Below are positions 46,302 to 58,329 of a DNA stretch of 64,000 bases, in pieces (position 1 is the first letter of the stretch; each line of letters begins with the position of its first letter). This stretch comes from Helichrysum umbraculigerum (Eukaryota; Streptophyta; Magnoliopsida; Asterales; Asteraceae). The notes under the pieces are model-generated. The model was not told where the DNA came from, did not search any database, and saw nothing but the letters and a program-made list of their open reading frames with translations. Both the position numbers and the translations under genes were made by a program. The stretch covers positions 132,506,090 to 132,570,089 of the forward strand of contig CATIUR010000002.1 in NCBI GenBank assembly GCA_949592205.1. Direction: 5' to 3'.

Positions 46302-46615
46302 GGGATAATACACAAATAGGTCACTATAATTTACGAAAATGTTCATCTGGTTACTAAACTTTAAAAATGTTCAATTGGATCACTGTACTTGTTGATCGGT
46401 GTCATCCCGCCTATTTTACTTAAAAAAATAGTGATCCAATTGAACCCTTTTAAGTTTAGTAAACGGCGTCATCTTGGCTATAGCAATTATGTCTAAAGTT
46501 TGGTAGCTTAATTGAACATTTTTACAAGTACAGTAACCCAATTGAACATTTTTAATGTTTAGTAACCCAGATGAACATTTTCGTAAAGTATACTAACCTA
46601 TTTGTGTATTAACCC
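46302..46615. mobile_element. Mutator-like MITE 3' of the dehydratase gene
   Basis: Inverted arms start GGGATAATACACAAATAGGT and end ACCTATTTGTGTATTAACCC. The flanks TTTAAACAC (46293-46301) and TTTAAGCAT (46616-46624) are a 9-bp duplication with two transitions. It ends about 170 bp past the dehydratase stop codon. Confidence 0.72.
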
Positions 46616-46788
46616 TTTAAGCATTATACATTATTAGTATCCGATGGAGGGATTTTAGAAAAATTCCCAGTCAATTTCAATAAAATCCACCCAAAAAAAC
46701 AAGCTGATCAATAATAAGATTTATTTTTAAGCTTTGGAGGGAAAGTATATAGAAATAATATCGTATCTTCAAATGGCTTCAAAAATAT

Positions 46789-48378
46789 TCATCTATCACT
46801 ACCAGAAGGAGACCATGGTGTCATGTCCATAGGATAGCTTCCCAACACCCTCAAAAAAGATGTAAATTCCTGCAAATCTGATAATGCATTTTGTGCTCTA
46901 ACATCTGCCATTGATGCTTCGAAATCCAAATAAAACATGTACTCGAAATGTTTCGCTGTTCCAATATTTGCATCATCCTGGAACCTGATCGGCCTAACTC
47001 GATGAGGCCTGCTCTCGATTTTCGTTATATTTATATTCCTAAAAGCAAAAACTGACAAAACTTTGAAGAGCACAGACGTCCCATTTTCGTGAGCAAACAC
47101 AATGCTTGTTCTGAAAGGACGGTCAGTGCGTGGTATGATTGGTTCACGTGCTAGCATTACAAAACGAGTGACGTTATTGAAATCATCATGTATGTTGTCG
47201 AGCAAGATGTTGAGGCCATAGAGTTTAGCTGCACGTTCTGATGCGATTGCAGCTGTGTTGCGCATGTTATTTTTTGCGATAAGTTCTGCTGCTCCGGCAG
47301 TATTGAAAGCGGCTTCACGAGTGACTTTTAGGTTAAGTTTTGTGAGTGTTTGCTCGCATTGAGCTAGGGCTTGCGGGTGGCTTATCACGCGGTTCAAATC
47401 TTGTGTATGAACGCCTGATATAAGACGATATTAGTTAGTGTTAAATGTATCAAATTTTATCTAAATCTCTATTTTATGTGTCAAACTTGAAAGGGCTTCT
47501 ATTTATGTAGCAAACTTTTTGGTTATTGTTATTGTATGTATCTAATGATTTATTCATCAAGCTGCCTTTTCTTTTTCTTGCTGAATACAAATGGCCACGT
47601 CACCATATTACTGGTTATTATAGTAGTATGTGTCTAGCCGTCTAAGTGTAAAATTAGTTGATGGTTTAAGCTTAGCTTATATATATCATTGCTCGTAAAC
47701 ATAAAGCATAATACCTGGTAAAGCTAGGAGACAATGGCGCACAGGAAGTTGGACTTCACCTACGATATGAAGGCGATGCCTTAGAAGTAAATCATAATTC
47801 CGATGAATGCTTCCACCGAGCGAGTTTTCAATAGGTAATACAGCACGATCCGCAAGCCAAAGCTCTACAGCTTGAAAAGCAACTTCAAATTGATCACAAG
47901 GAATAGATTCACATTTTGGATAAGCTTTACCGGCTGCAAATTCACTATACGCCCCTGGAACGCCTTGATACGCAACTCGTATTGACGAACCATGCATGGG
48001 GGCTGGGCACATGTCGATAATAGTGAGTGGCTTAGGAAGATTATTACTAGTTGGTACTAATTCTAAACTTTGCTGTCCTTTCACTTCGGTTATGTTATCT
48101 AAATCCTTTGTAACTAATTTATCATTTTCGTGTTGTTTTGCCACAGCTGTGCTTGCAAGTATAGCACACGAGCTTTGCCAATCTGTGCGACTTTTGCTGG
48201 CTCCAGTGAACGTGAAATTGTTAGCTGTTAATGCCACGGCAACAGGATCAACTGAATCGGTCGTGGAATGATGTTGGTTTGTTGTGCAATGAACGGTAAA
48301 TCGGCCGCGGTTAGGTAACATTGAACGAATCCACATTTTGGACTTGTTGATACCAAGTGATTGACCAAAAGACAACAT
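46789..48378 (-). CDS. ADT: Arogenate/prephenate dehydratase with ACT domain, plastid-targeted
   Basis: Two exons (48378-47715 and 47414-46789) joined across a 300-bp GT-AG intron give 429 residues, the usual plant length. The first about 100 residues are Ser/Thr-rich and look like a plastid transit peptide. The dehydratase domain runs from about 130 (RVAYQGVPGAYSEFAAG, LPIENSLGGSIHRNYDLL, RVISHPQALAQCE) to the catalytic VTRF motif. The C-terminal ACT domain carries the phenylalanine-binding IESRP motif and NGTSVLFKVLSVFAFRN. The enzyme removes water and CO2 from arogenate (or prephenate) in the last steps of phenylalanine synthesis; ACT binding of Phe gives feedback inhibition. GVPGAYSE is usually followed by Ala, here Phe. 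It lies tail to tail with the U2AF35-like gene. Whether arogenate or prephenate is preferred cannot be told here. Confidence 0.93.
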
Positions 48379-48540
48379 GTTTATGTCTTTTTTCGTTGTT
48401 GTTTTTGTAAACTGAGGTACTTGAAGTGTAAATACTTCAAAGGTTTGGGTATTTATTTATAATCATGAAAAATAAGAGGAGATTTGGAAAATTGGAATAG
48501 AAAGGCAGGAGATGAGGAAAATTGTGAGGCAAGATGAGGA

Positions 48541-48548
48541 TATTTATA
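48541..48548 (-). promoter_or_regulatory. TATA box of the dehydratase gene
   Basis: TATAAATA on the minus strand lies about 165 bases before the ATG at 48378, a reasonable position for a plant core promoter with a leader of about 130 bases. Confidence 0.55.
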
Positions 48549-48578
48549 AGAAGAGAAATATGAAGATTTCATTAATAT

Positions 48579-48838
48579 GGGTTAAGTGGTATAAATGTAA
48601 TTTATTATGGTCTGATATTTATTGTGTGTACCTAATTATCTAAACGTACATTGCATGTATTTTTGTGACGTGTTATCTACATAAGGTGCCACGTGGCATC
48701 TTTATAAGTTGACACGTCATCAAAACACATACAACGATAATAAATAGCAAGTTTTATACATAAAATGAAATTTCGAGTAGTTAGGTACATACAATGAATA
48801 TTAGAACATAGTTAACTACATTTATAAGCACGTAACCC
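48579..48838. mobile_element. Foldback MITE in the dehydratase promoter region
   Basis: Inverted ends GGGTTAAGTGGTATAAATG and CATTTATAAGCACGTAACCC-like are flanked by a perfect 8-bp duplication ATTAATAT (48571-48578, 48839-48846). Same family as 16779-17072 and 49729-53388. It lies 30 bases upstream of the TATA box. Confidence 0.82.
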
Positions 48839-48846
48839 ATTAATAT

Positions 48847-49728
48847 CTCACCAAATTCCTCGTCTAAGGTAGAATGATAACTATTCGGGAAACATAAATC
48901 ATAGGAAATAATAATTGACAAGTGCCTAACTTACGTTAACGAGTTTATGTTAGGAATGGAATTCAAGAAATGGGCTCTAGTCAGGTAAGGGAACAAATAT
49001 ACCAACGAAAACACTTTTTGGCCATCCGATCAAAAATATACAATGAAAACATTTTAAGGGTAAAGCTTGATTTTTTATTTTTTTATTTTTGCTTCATAGC
49101 TTATAAGATACAATGAAGATTGAAAATAATATTTCACTCCATATATTTTTGTGAAGCAAAACAACAACAAAAAACGAGCTTCACTCAATTTTTAAACGGT
49201 AAAAGTAAATATATTAAATATATTGCAATACGTATAGACCGAAAGATACAACAAGAATGTTAAGCATAGCCGGATTTGAAGGTATGCAAGGTGAGCTATT
49301 ACACAAGGCCTCTATTTTTGTTGGGGTCCAAATATTTAAGTTTTAGATTGTAAGTATGTTGATTTTTGTACTTAAGTTTTATGACGCTAAATACATTAAT
49401 TCTTGAATGTAGACAAAAAATTAAGTTTTATGTATGTGTTTCGATGGAGGATGTGTGGTTATAGGTTTGGTTAAGGAAGAAGACCCTTTTTTCATTTTCT
49501 CCTTTAATTTTTTAAGGGCCTATAATTTTTTTTGGCACACATCATCTAAAATCAACGAGACGACCTGATGTTAAGACATACAAAATGATCATCTGTATGG
49601 ATACATACTTGTGGGGATGAAAATTAGCTAGCTATCAAAACTGTCTCTATTAGAATGAATTAAAGCAACATTTGTAAGAAAATTCTGATTTCATTGTCAA
49701 AATGCAAAAGAAATTGTGGCTATAAATT
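48847..49728. other. Gene-less stretch
   Basis: AT-rich. A segment near 49270-49340 (GAGCTATTACACAAGGCC) looks like a fragment of an old transposon but cannot be assigned. Confidence 0.35.
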
Positions 49729-50762
49729 GGGTTAAGTATTTGTACTTCTTTAGTGTGTACGTAATTAACCCGAGTGTGTATGTACGAAACTATTTATTTT
49801 TATACATTGTATGTATTTTGGTGATGTGTTATCAAATATAATGTGACAAGTGACATCTTTACAAGTTGACAAGCACTACTAGAAAAACTGGTAGCACTAA
49901 CAACCAAAATTCGTTGGTAAATAGTCATAATTGTGGGTATTTCGTGTTACCAATGACATTATCAACCATTCACGGTTGTGGGAAATGTGCCCATAGCTAA
50001 ATTAATAATACCAATGAAATTTGCGAGTCATTGAAAATTTACCAATGAATATAGGTGTCGTTGATAAAATTCAGAAGATTGTTAAGTCGTGTGTATTAAA
50101 AAATAGCAATGAAAATAAAGTCGTTGGTATTTTAGAAATTGTCACGAAAAGGATTCGTTGATATTTGAAATAATTGCAACGAGAAGAGTCGTTGATATTT
50201 GAAATAATTGCAATGAAAAGAGTCGTTGATATTTGAATAATTGCAAAGAGTCGTTGATATTTGAAAACGGAAACGACTATAAAGTCGTGGTAATTGTAAA
50301 ATAGCAACAATAAGAGTCGTGGATATTCAATAATCAATAGCAAATTTGAATTCGTGGCAGTTAATAATTAGCAACGAAAGTGAAATAAATTGATTTTTGG
50401 CTACTAAAACGTATCAATTACATATCATGCCAATAGTTAGATCCGATACCAAATGAGCTACATACCAAATACCAAAAGGCATACAAGATTAGATACTATA
50501 TACATCTAACTTACACCTGCTATACAAAAACCTATCCCAGATTAATACCAAAGGGAAATACAATTCCCCCTAACTAGATCAAACTACAATATAAATAGAC
50601 ACATATAGACGATTCATACAATTTTTCAAGACAACCTAGCAAATACGAGTATCTAATTATATTAACAAAAGCAGCAGCTAATTGCATTCACGAAAGAATT
50701 ATAACAGTGCTACTGAAGAGTTTAGTAATATAATGCCAAAAATGGGTCGAGGTACGACCAAA

Positions 50763-51518
50763 TTACTCGCTAGCAGCAGCGGTGTTCTTCTGACTGTCTA
50801 ACTGCTTCTGAATTTCCTCCATTCGACGCATACATGTTTCAACTACATCTTGAAGCATGGTGTTGTCCTTTCTTCACTGATGATGGGAATAGTTGGTGCA
50901 TGGACAATAGGATCCTTGGAGAGAGATGAACTTGCTTGGCTATGCCCATAATCATTCTTTTTCTTTGGAACACCAATAGCATTTGCCCATGCTTCAAAGT
51001 CAAAAGGAAGCTCAGTTGGTAGCTCGGCTTCATCAGCAATCTCATCGTCATCCATCTCCATTTCAGAAACAATTTTCTCCTTGACAGTATTATGATACGT
51101 GGTTCCAACCTTCTTAGCCTTCGCATCACACCATTCACCCTTTTCTTTGTTTCGTTTATGCACACTCTCAAACACTTCAAGTTCTGTTGCATCTCTTCCT
51201 AATTCAATCGCATGTATAATTTATAAATGCATCAATTAGTAGTGACTAGTCAGACTACTTAATTGTGACAATGCTACTAGCGTGTAACATATATATAATA
51301 TTTCTATAGAACCCTGATCTGCCGATCTTTTGTGGTCCATTCAGGTAACATATTGACCATACACTATTGAGACCCATTTTCTGACCCCTTTTTAGCTTCC
51401 TACGACTTCTATGTGCATGTAATATAATCAATCTTTCTGATAGGACCCTACAAATAAACCTGTGATTAATTAGCTGTGACCCATTTCACATATTTCTAGT
51501 CCCATTTTCATCAGCTAA

Positions 51519-51596
<78 letters not shown>

Positions 51597-52498
51597 ACAT
51601 CACCGGTGACTTGCACAACACATTTGCCTGCCATGATTATGATACTACATACACACGGGCATACACATATAACGACCATTGCTACTGACCCATCTCATAC
51701 GTACACGCATATACGTTATGATATTGATACACCCATCCCAACCCATTTCAACATATGTAATGCGTACTTACCAATTGTTGGCGGTGTATCTCAAAGTTGA
51801 TTGACCCAATGGTGTGTGTAACATACATAAATGAATCTTCTTCGACCCCAGGAACCCGTTTCCTATCTTTAGTGCCCACCATTGATCGCTTTCTCCATTC
51901 CAGTGTCATCCAGGATTCAAGGATTTCCTTCCAATCATCTTGGTAGATAAACTTCAGACAACATTGTTTCCAGTCAGCTGGATTATCACTTTCTGTCTCC
52001 TTCTTACACTGTTTCCTAATCCCATTCCATGTACCTCGACAAAGCTCCTTGGCCTTCTTTAGCCAAACTTTTCTAGCTGTCTCGGGCTTTATTGTACCAT
52101 CAAACTGATATCGATCCTACGAACATGTAAAATATAAGTATATTGTTCCATAATATTATACAATTAGAACACACTCAAAAGTAATTGTTTAATAATAATA
52201 TTATACAGTTAAGACACATTAAAAGGTATATTGTTTAATAATGATATTCTGTTAGAACGCATTTAAAAGTAATTACCAGAAAGCATTTATACAGGTGCTC
52301 CTCGAGATCCTTAACAAACAAATGCCACTGACTATGTTTCCGAGAGAAGTTCCCTTTGAATAACTTAGTAATATTTCTAGGAACATCCTTATCCTGAAAT
52401 CTGTATAATATACAATGCATATTGCGGGATTTATGTTTCAATGACATTGCAAACTTTAAGAAATTAGTATAGTACCTACTTTTCAAAGAAAGATGCAT
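50763..52498 (-). pseudogene. CACTA accessory (Transposase_24-like) gene, broken
   Basis: On the minus strand three coding segments are visible. 52498-52276 ends HLYKCFL at a GT donor; 52116 to about 51780 begins DRYQFDGTIKPETARKVWLK and contains MTLEWRKRSMVGTKDRKRVP; a third begins after an AG near 51203 with RDATELEVFESVHKRNKEKG. The first two join in phase. The ELEVFESVHKR...W...KAKKV block resembles the C-terminal part of the Transposase_24 (Ptta/En/Spm) family (family knowledge). The third exon's main frame ends early (EERTTPCFKM), while a neighbouring frame continues as MLQDVVETCMRRMEEIQKQL to a stop at 50763, which points to a one-base frameshift. The second intron holds the (AC)n tract. 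Confidence 0.65.
51521..51590. repeat. (AC)35 microsatellite
   Basis: Seventy uninterrupted bases of AC, inside the CACTA element and probably within an intron of its gene. Confidence 0.98.
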
Positions 52499-52507
52499 AT
52501 AATATTA

Positions 52508-52508
<1 letters not shown>

Positions 52509-52564
<56 letters not shown>

Positions 52565-52611
52565 CATTGTATAATTAAAAATACATATATATATATACAC
52601 ACACACACACA
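52509..52611. repeat. Palindromic TG/TA/CA microsatellite
   Basis: A (TG)n-(TA)n run at 52509-52556 and an (AT)n-(AC)n run at 52584-52611 form an inverted pair around a 27-base spacer. Confidence 0.9.
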
Positions 52612-53620
52612 AATAATTACCAGCAACCTATTATCGTGGCTGTATTCTCAAAAGAATTGTTGGTAAAAGAAGTGGGAACTTTCCCTCCAAAATAAAAAAA
52701 AGTTCCAACGAATTTTGCTACGATTTTTTCGTTGCTGAAAAAGGCGGGACTTTTCCCTCCAAACTAAAAAATTTTCCAATGCCTTTCGCCAGGAATTTGT
52801 CATTGCTAAAAAAGGAGGGATTTTCCCCTCCAAAATAAAAAATTTTCCAATGAAATTTGCAACGATTTCTTTTGTGGCTAATCTCTTTCTTAAAAAACCA
52901 CACTTCTATTGTGAAAAATCGTTGGTAGAATTGTTGGTAAATATGCCAATTTACCAATGACAGTTAAGTTGTGGGTACATGACGTTGGTGAATTAATTTT
53001 CCAATGAACTTTTGTTTTTGGTAATTATTTAATTCAAGTTTACCCACGAATATGTATGAAAAAGTCGTTGGTAAAATTAGCGGGAAGCTTCCTCCAAAAT
53101 CAGCAACACTTTCGCGAATTTACCAACGAAATTGTCGTGGCAAAATTAAAAAACTGATTTTTATCAAAATTCGTTGATAAAGTCGTTGGTAAAGTGATAA
53201 TTTGCCAACGATTATATAGTCGTTGATAAAAAGTAGTTGGTAATGCCATGAAGTCTAGTAGTGAAGTCACCAAAATACACACAATGTATAGAAGTAAATA
53301 GTTTTGTACATACACTGAAGGTCAATTTAGTTACGTACACATTAAATAAGTCAACACATAGTTATATACATTTACAAATACTTAACCCCTAAAAATCCGA
53401 CTAAGATACTTAACCCCTATAAATTTAACTAAGTGGCATTTGCTTATTCTTTGCATGCACATATATGGTTTGTTAGATGTGTTTGGTGTTTGGATTGCAT
53501 GGTTCGGTTATACGATTTAGAAATTTTTATAACCATAGCATTTTTCTATAGCTTCTTCTAAAAAAAGCAAGCAATGTTAACATATGTTATTGACCCGACT
53601 TGATTAGTTAATTACATTTA

Positions 53621-54366
53621 GGGTTTAATAATGTTTTAACCACTGAACTTTTAATTTGTTTTCGTTTTAACCACTCAACTTTTTTTTTGAATGTTTTAAC
53701 CACTCAACTTAGGGTCAATAATGATTTAATCCCTGAACTTTCAATTAGTTTTCGTTTTAACCACTCAACTTTGTATTAAACGTTTTAACCACTCAACTTA
53801 TGAGTTGACCATACTTTAACCACTAAAGTTCATTTGCCCATTAAAAAAAACCCTTTCGTTAACTTATAATGAAAGTTTAGATCGGGATATATAAACTTTG
53901 AACTGATTTTTTTATCGACCAAGGTTGTCAAGATAGAGATCTTACCTACGATCGTTTTTGTCTTCACAAGATCGAAATCGTAAGATCTTACGATCCTGAT
54001 TTAATCTTACGATTTCGATCTTGTGAAGACAAAAACGATCCTAGGTAAGATCTCTATCTTGACAACCTTGGTCTATAAAAAATCAGTTTAAAGTTTATAT
54101 ATACCGATCTAAACTTTCATTATAAGTTAACGAAAGGGTTTTTTTTAATGGGCAAATGAACTTTAGTGGTTAAAGTATGGTCAACTCATAAGTTGAGTGG
54201 TTAAAACGTTTAAAACAAAGTTGAGTGGCTAAAACGAAAATAAATTGAAAGTTCAGGGATTAAACCATTATTGACCCTAAGTTGAGTGGTTAAAACATTT
54301 TTAAAAAAGTTGAGTAGTTAAAACGAAAACAAATTGAAAGTTCAGTGATTAAAACATTATTAACCC
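53621..54366. mobile_element. 746-bp foldback element, Mutator-like
   Basis: Almost the whole element is one inverted repeat: it starts GGGTTTAATAATGTTTTAAC and ends with the near complement (TTAAAACATTATTAACCC). The centre (53990-54005) is itself palindromic (ATCTTACGAT/ATCGTAAGAT words). It is flanked by a perfect 9-bp duplication TTACATTTA (53612-53620, 54367-54375). Non-coding; transcripts would form a long hairpin. Confidence 0.87.
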
Positions 54367-54589
54367 TTACATTTATTGCATCCTTAGTTATGTTTCAAAA
54401 ACAGATGTTTTATTCCCCTATTGAAATCATAATATCACAGCTAAATTTTTCTAAATTTGAATGATGATAAAGAGCTAAAACATTACAACATAAAGGACCT
54501 ACATTGACCTATAGAAATTCGCTGAGATCGAGTATAAAATATGTGTCAAGCGTCATTTTCGACGATGATTACTATGGACATGTGCGTCA

Positions 54590-55165
54590 GATAAATTTCG
54601 TCACAAAACTATAAGAAAACGAGTATTTAAACTTATACGAGTCGGAATTTAGCGACCATATAATTGTGACTGTAATTTGCGATGGTTTGTGGAGGCAATA
54701 TACAATAACGACGGATTTACGACAGATTTATTAGCAACGGATTGTAGTCATATATTGTTGCGAATAACCTAATAGATTTTGCGACAGACTTTTGTCATAT
54801 ATATTTTATGGTAGGTGTCGCTATTTGTTACAGAAAATTTAATATTACTATGCATATATGTAAGTCGTCGCAAACTGGACACTAATTTTGCACAAAATAT
54901 AGTCAACTATTCGACTTTTCATTATCTTTATTGTTTTACTTTAATTTGGGGACTAATTTTCTACGTGGTATAAGTCGTCGCAAATTTGACACTAAGCTAT
55001 CACAAAATATAGTCAACAATTTGACTTTTTATTAGCCATCACAAATTTGACACTAATTCATCACAAAAATTAGTAGAACATTTGACATCGCAAATTTGAC
55101 GCATTTATCACACTTATACTTGATATCGTCACATAAGTGTGATAAATACGTCGCTAATTCTAGTA
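54590..55165. mobile_element. CACTA-like non-autonomous remnant
   Basis: Multiple degenerate copies of GTCGCAAATTTGACACTAA-like words and their complements, ending with CGCTAATTCTAGTA, which resembles a CACTA right end that has lost its last bases. No intact terminal repeats or duplication. Confidence 0.45.
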
Positions 55166-56645
55166 AAGAATCCATAAATAAATTATGAAGATGATATCAT
55201 AATTATGAGTATTTGGATGAAATGATACAAACTGACCTAAAATTTGGTCCAATACTACATGTCATGTTTTCAACTATGCATGAACTTAAAAGACTAAATC
55301 CACTTTCAAACAATACTTTACAAGGATGATTGATTTGTGCAATTTTTAGGCCCATATATTTCTGTTAATATATATGATATCGCGTAAAAAGTCATGTTTT
55401 TACTACCGATATATTTCCCATTTAAAATCAATACTTGGAAAATAAGCTCAAATTGAAACGCCCCAAATTTATGAAATTTTTTTTTTAAACTCTTTCGTAA
55501 ATGTCCCACCGACCATTCACAACTTTACAAATATTAAAACATATTTGTCGTCAACAACGGACTCAACACAACATACCCAGAAACTGTGAAATATAAGAGG
55601 TCTCTAAAGTACCCTTAACACACCATATAAAAGAATCACGCGATCGCGTATTAACACACCAAAAACGCGATCGCATATTAGCCCTGCACCCAGACACCAA
55701 TTTTCAAACACAGGTTTCAGGACTAAATTTAAACGCACATAACTTTTAACTCGTTAAGGTTTAGACCACCAAATTTTTCAGGCAATTCCACCATGCCAAA
55801 ATGAAACTTTTTCTTTTTACACTTTTTCAAAATACGCGTTTAACAAGAGAACGGACGTCTCACCAATTTATGGCCATTTTGGTTAACAAGTCATATTCAA
55901 TCCACTTGGTTTCTGACTTTAACCTTTTACCAACATATTCCCACATACAATTGACATCTAAAGCAATGACCACAAGCTCCATACTTATATCATTACTCAT
56001 TTTGACTCCTTGACCCGTTTAGTGTCCATTTGTACACTTTAACCCAAAATCAACAACATTCACAACATTAACCTCAGATTTCATTCCTTATTAACCCCTT
56101 ACCATAATTAATGATTCATGACCACATAATTGAACCAACATACAACTTTTGACCTTTTGATCATAATTTCACCAAAACCATGATCAATACCATACACATG
56201 AACATCTAACCACTTTTATCACTTTACAACATAACCATTATCCAAATTGACACTACTACATTCATCTTTGACTTTAACAAATCAAAGGTACACTTTTCAA
56301 CCAATTGACACTTTACACCTTAAATCATCAACATAACTTCAAAATGTGTCTTTTTGGGCGATTTACACAAGCGATAATCATAACGACAAGTCAAAAGGAG
56401 AAAGAGCTTGTCTAACCACATTGCAAACTCCAATCCACGCTACCTTCTTGTAATTACATTTCATCCAATTGGTTCAACCGAACCAAGTACCTACAACATA
56501 AAACCACTGAAGGGGTAAGCATAAAGCTTAGTGAACATACAAGCAATTAAACGAATAATCCACATAAACATCATTGAAACAACACTTAGCATAATTAAAC
56601 ATCATATATTTGCTGAAACGCCCATAAATTTTTTTTTTTAATACT

Positions 56646-56896
56646 TACGCGATCCCAGCTTGAGGATGGGATCGCGTATCAACACTGAAAATCCTACTGA
56701 TGACAATTCTAACTATCATACGGGATCCGGATTATGTAGTGGGATCGCGTACACATGACCAAAACTGACTGTAACCGATTTCAACTATCGTACGCGATCC
56801 TGAAAACTGGGTGGGATCGCGTACTCATGAGAAAAATCGACTGTAACCAAAATACATTAAGTTACGCGATCCTGAATACTTGCCGGGATCGCGTAA
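56646..56896 (-). repeat. Four regular hairpins (eight half-words) in the nested LTR
   Basis: Each unit is GCGATCC ... GGGATCGCG with GATC centres exactly 19 bp apart: 56652/56671, 56725/56744, 56797/56816, 56869/56888. Units repeat every 72-73 bp. Arms reach 11 bases (TACGCGATCCC/GGGATCGCGTA) around 11-base loops whose sequences differ. Confidence 0.92.
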
Positions 56897-57935
56897 TTAG
56901 CCTGAAAAGCTGAACTGACCAAAACTCAGGTTTTTGGGCTAACTTCGGAAGCGCATATCTTTTGACTAGAATATAATTTAACATTCAAATTTTGCAGGTA
57001 CCTTTATTCTATCAAAATAAAGGTTTCCTTTTTACACTTTTGCTAATTTCCACAAAATTACCCATTTGGACTTTAAACTTGTTTTTAGCTCATCTTAATC
57101 ATTTTGGTGAGCTATTCAAAACACAAATAACACACCATTTACTTGTGAATTTTTACACACCTTTTCGACAACTCAAAACATAACTAAATGGTGCAACAAA
57201 TATACTAGTACTCAGACTCTACTCATTTTAACTCATGGATACCAAAGTGACCCATATGGACACCTTTGACCCATATATCATACAAAGCAATCTTTACCCA
57301 AATGGACACTTGTAACATTTCTTTTTACGTAATAACATACTAAAACAAACTTTTCCTGAACCATAACTTATCTAATTCATGTGACACCCGTCAAAATAGG
57401 GCTAATGATTAGTGCCTAATCAATTATAATACATATAATTAGTTTTGTGTTAGGCTAATTAATGTATCGCAATATATATTATTGAATATATACAATTATG
57501 CGGTTTGATTAAATCGTACAAGTTTCAAATCGAATGTAATTCGGTTCAATAAATACGGACGTTGGTGAACAATATTATTAAGTAATTTAACATTATTTAA
57601 TAATACTATCGTACTTAAAATATTATTTTGATAATATTTCATATTCATTTCGTATCGTACAATTAACAATTTCGCGGTTAAAAGAATTAACGCGCAAACA
57701 AACGCAACAAGTTTAAGTTATATATTATAACGCAATTACAAAGTATTGGTAAAATACTCCAACAAAAAAAAAATATTGAATAATTATTTGTATTCTAAAA
57801 ACATATATTAAACGCGTATTAAATCAATTAAAAGTTAAAACAATCGGGAAAACGAACACCACACGGAACGCAAACACGGGAGTTAAAAGTGGAGACCTAC
57901 ACCCCAGTGGGCCCCCACCAAAAATCAGCCAAAAT

Positions 57936-57959
57936 GGGGGGGGGGGGGGGGGGGGGGGG
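57936..57959 (+). repeat. Run of 24 G
   Basis: Uninterrupted G tract in the solo LTR, followed by pyrimidine-rich leader-like sequence. Confidence 0.97.
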
Positions 57960-58329
57960 ATCCCCACCCATTTTTCATTATCATCATCACCACCATCTTC
58001 TCTCTTCTCTCATTCTTTCTTTTTCTTTCTAAAAACATCAAACACCACCACCACCTATAATCACCAAATAACACCCTCAAACGACCTCGAATCTTCACGT
58101 TCATTTGGAAGAAAAGAATCACCGCGTCACGATCTACAATCCTATCTTTTCGGATTTCTCCGGCGTTAAGTTTGTAAGTTTCCAACAAATCTCGAAACTC
58201 TCCGATTTTCATTGTTTTCACTTGTTTATTGTTTATCTAAGCTTGAAATGTCCATATAAGGGTTGGGTAAAAGATTTGGACCAAATGGTGGCCGAAAACT
58301 CGTTTTCGACCCAAAATCCGGCCAACAGA

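Larger units (their letters stand above)
49874..53263. mobile_element. CACTA (En/Spm) transposon, 3.4 kb
   Basis: Terminal inverted repeats CACTACTAGA at both ends, flanked by the 3-bp duplication AAG (49871-49873 and 53264-53266). Subterminal regions are full of short repeats in both orientations (AAAGTCGTTG, CGTTGGTAAA), the usual transposase-binding layout. It carries a broken transposase-type gene and lacks the main transposase, so it is non-autonomous. Confidence 0.92.
49729..53388. mobile_element. GGGTTAAG-family MITE split by a CACTA element
   Basis: The left half 49729-49873 begins GGGTTAAGTATTTG; the right half 53264-53388 ends AAATACTTAACCC. Both halves carry the family's internal words (GTATTTTGGTGA; TCACCAAAATACACACAATG). 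Flanks are similar, not identical (CTATAAATT, CTAAAAATC). Confidence 0.75.

Noticed and set aside
47996..48271. 91-residue plus-strand ORF
   Set aside because: Antisense shadow of dehydratase exon 1.
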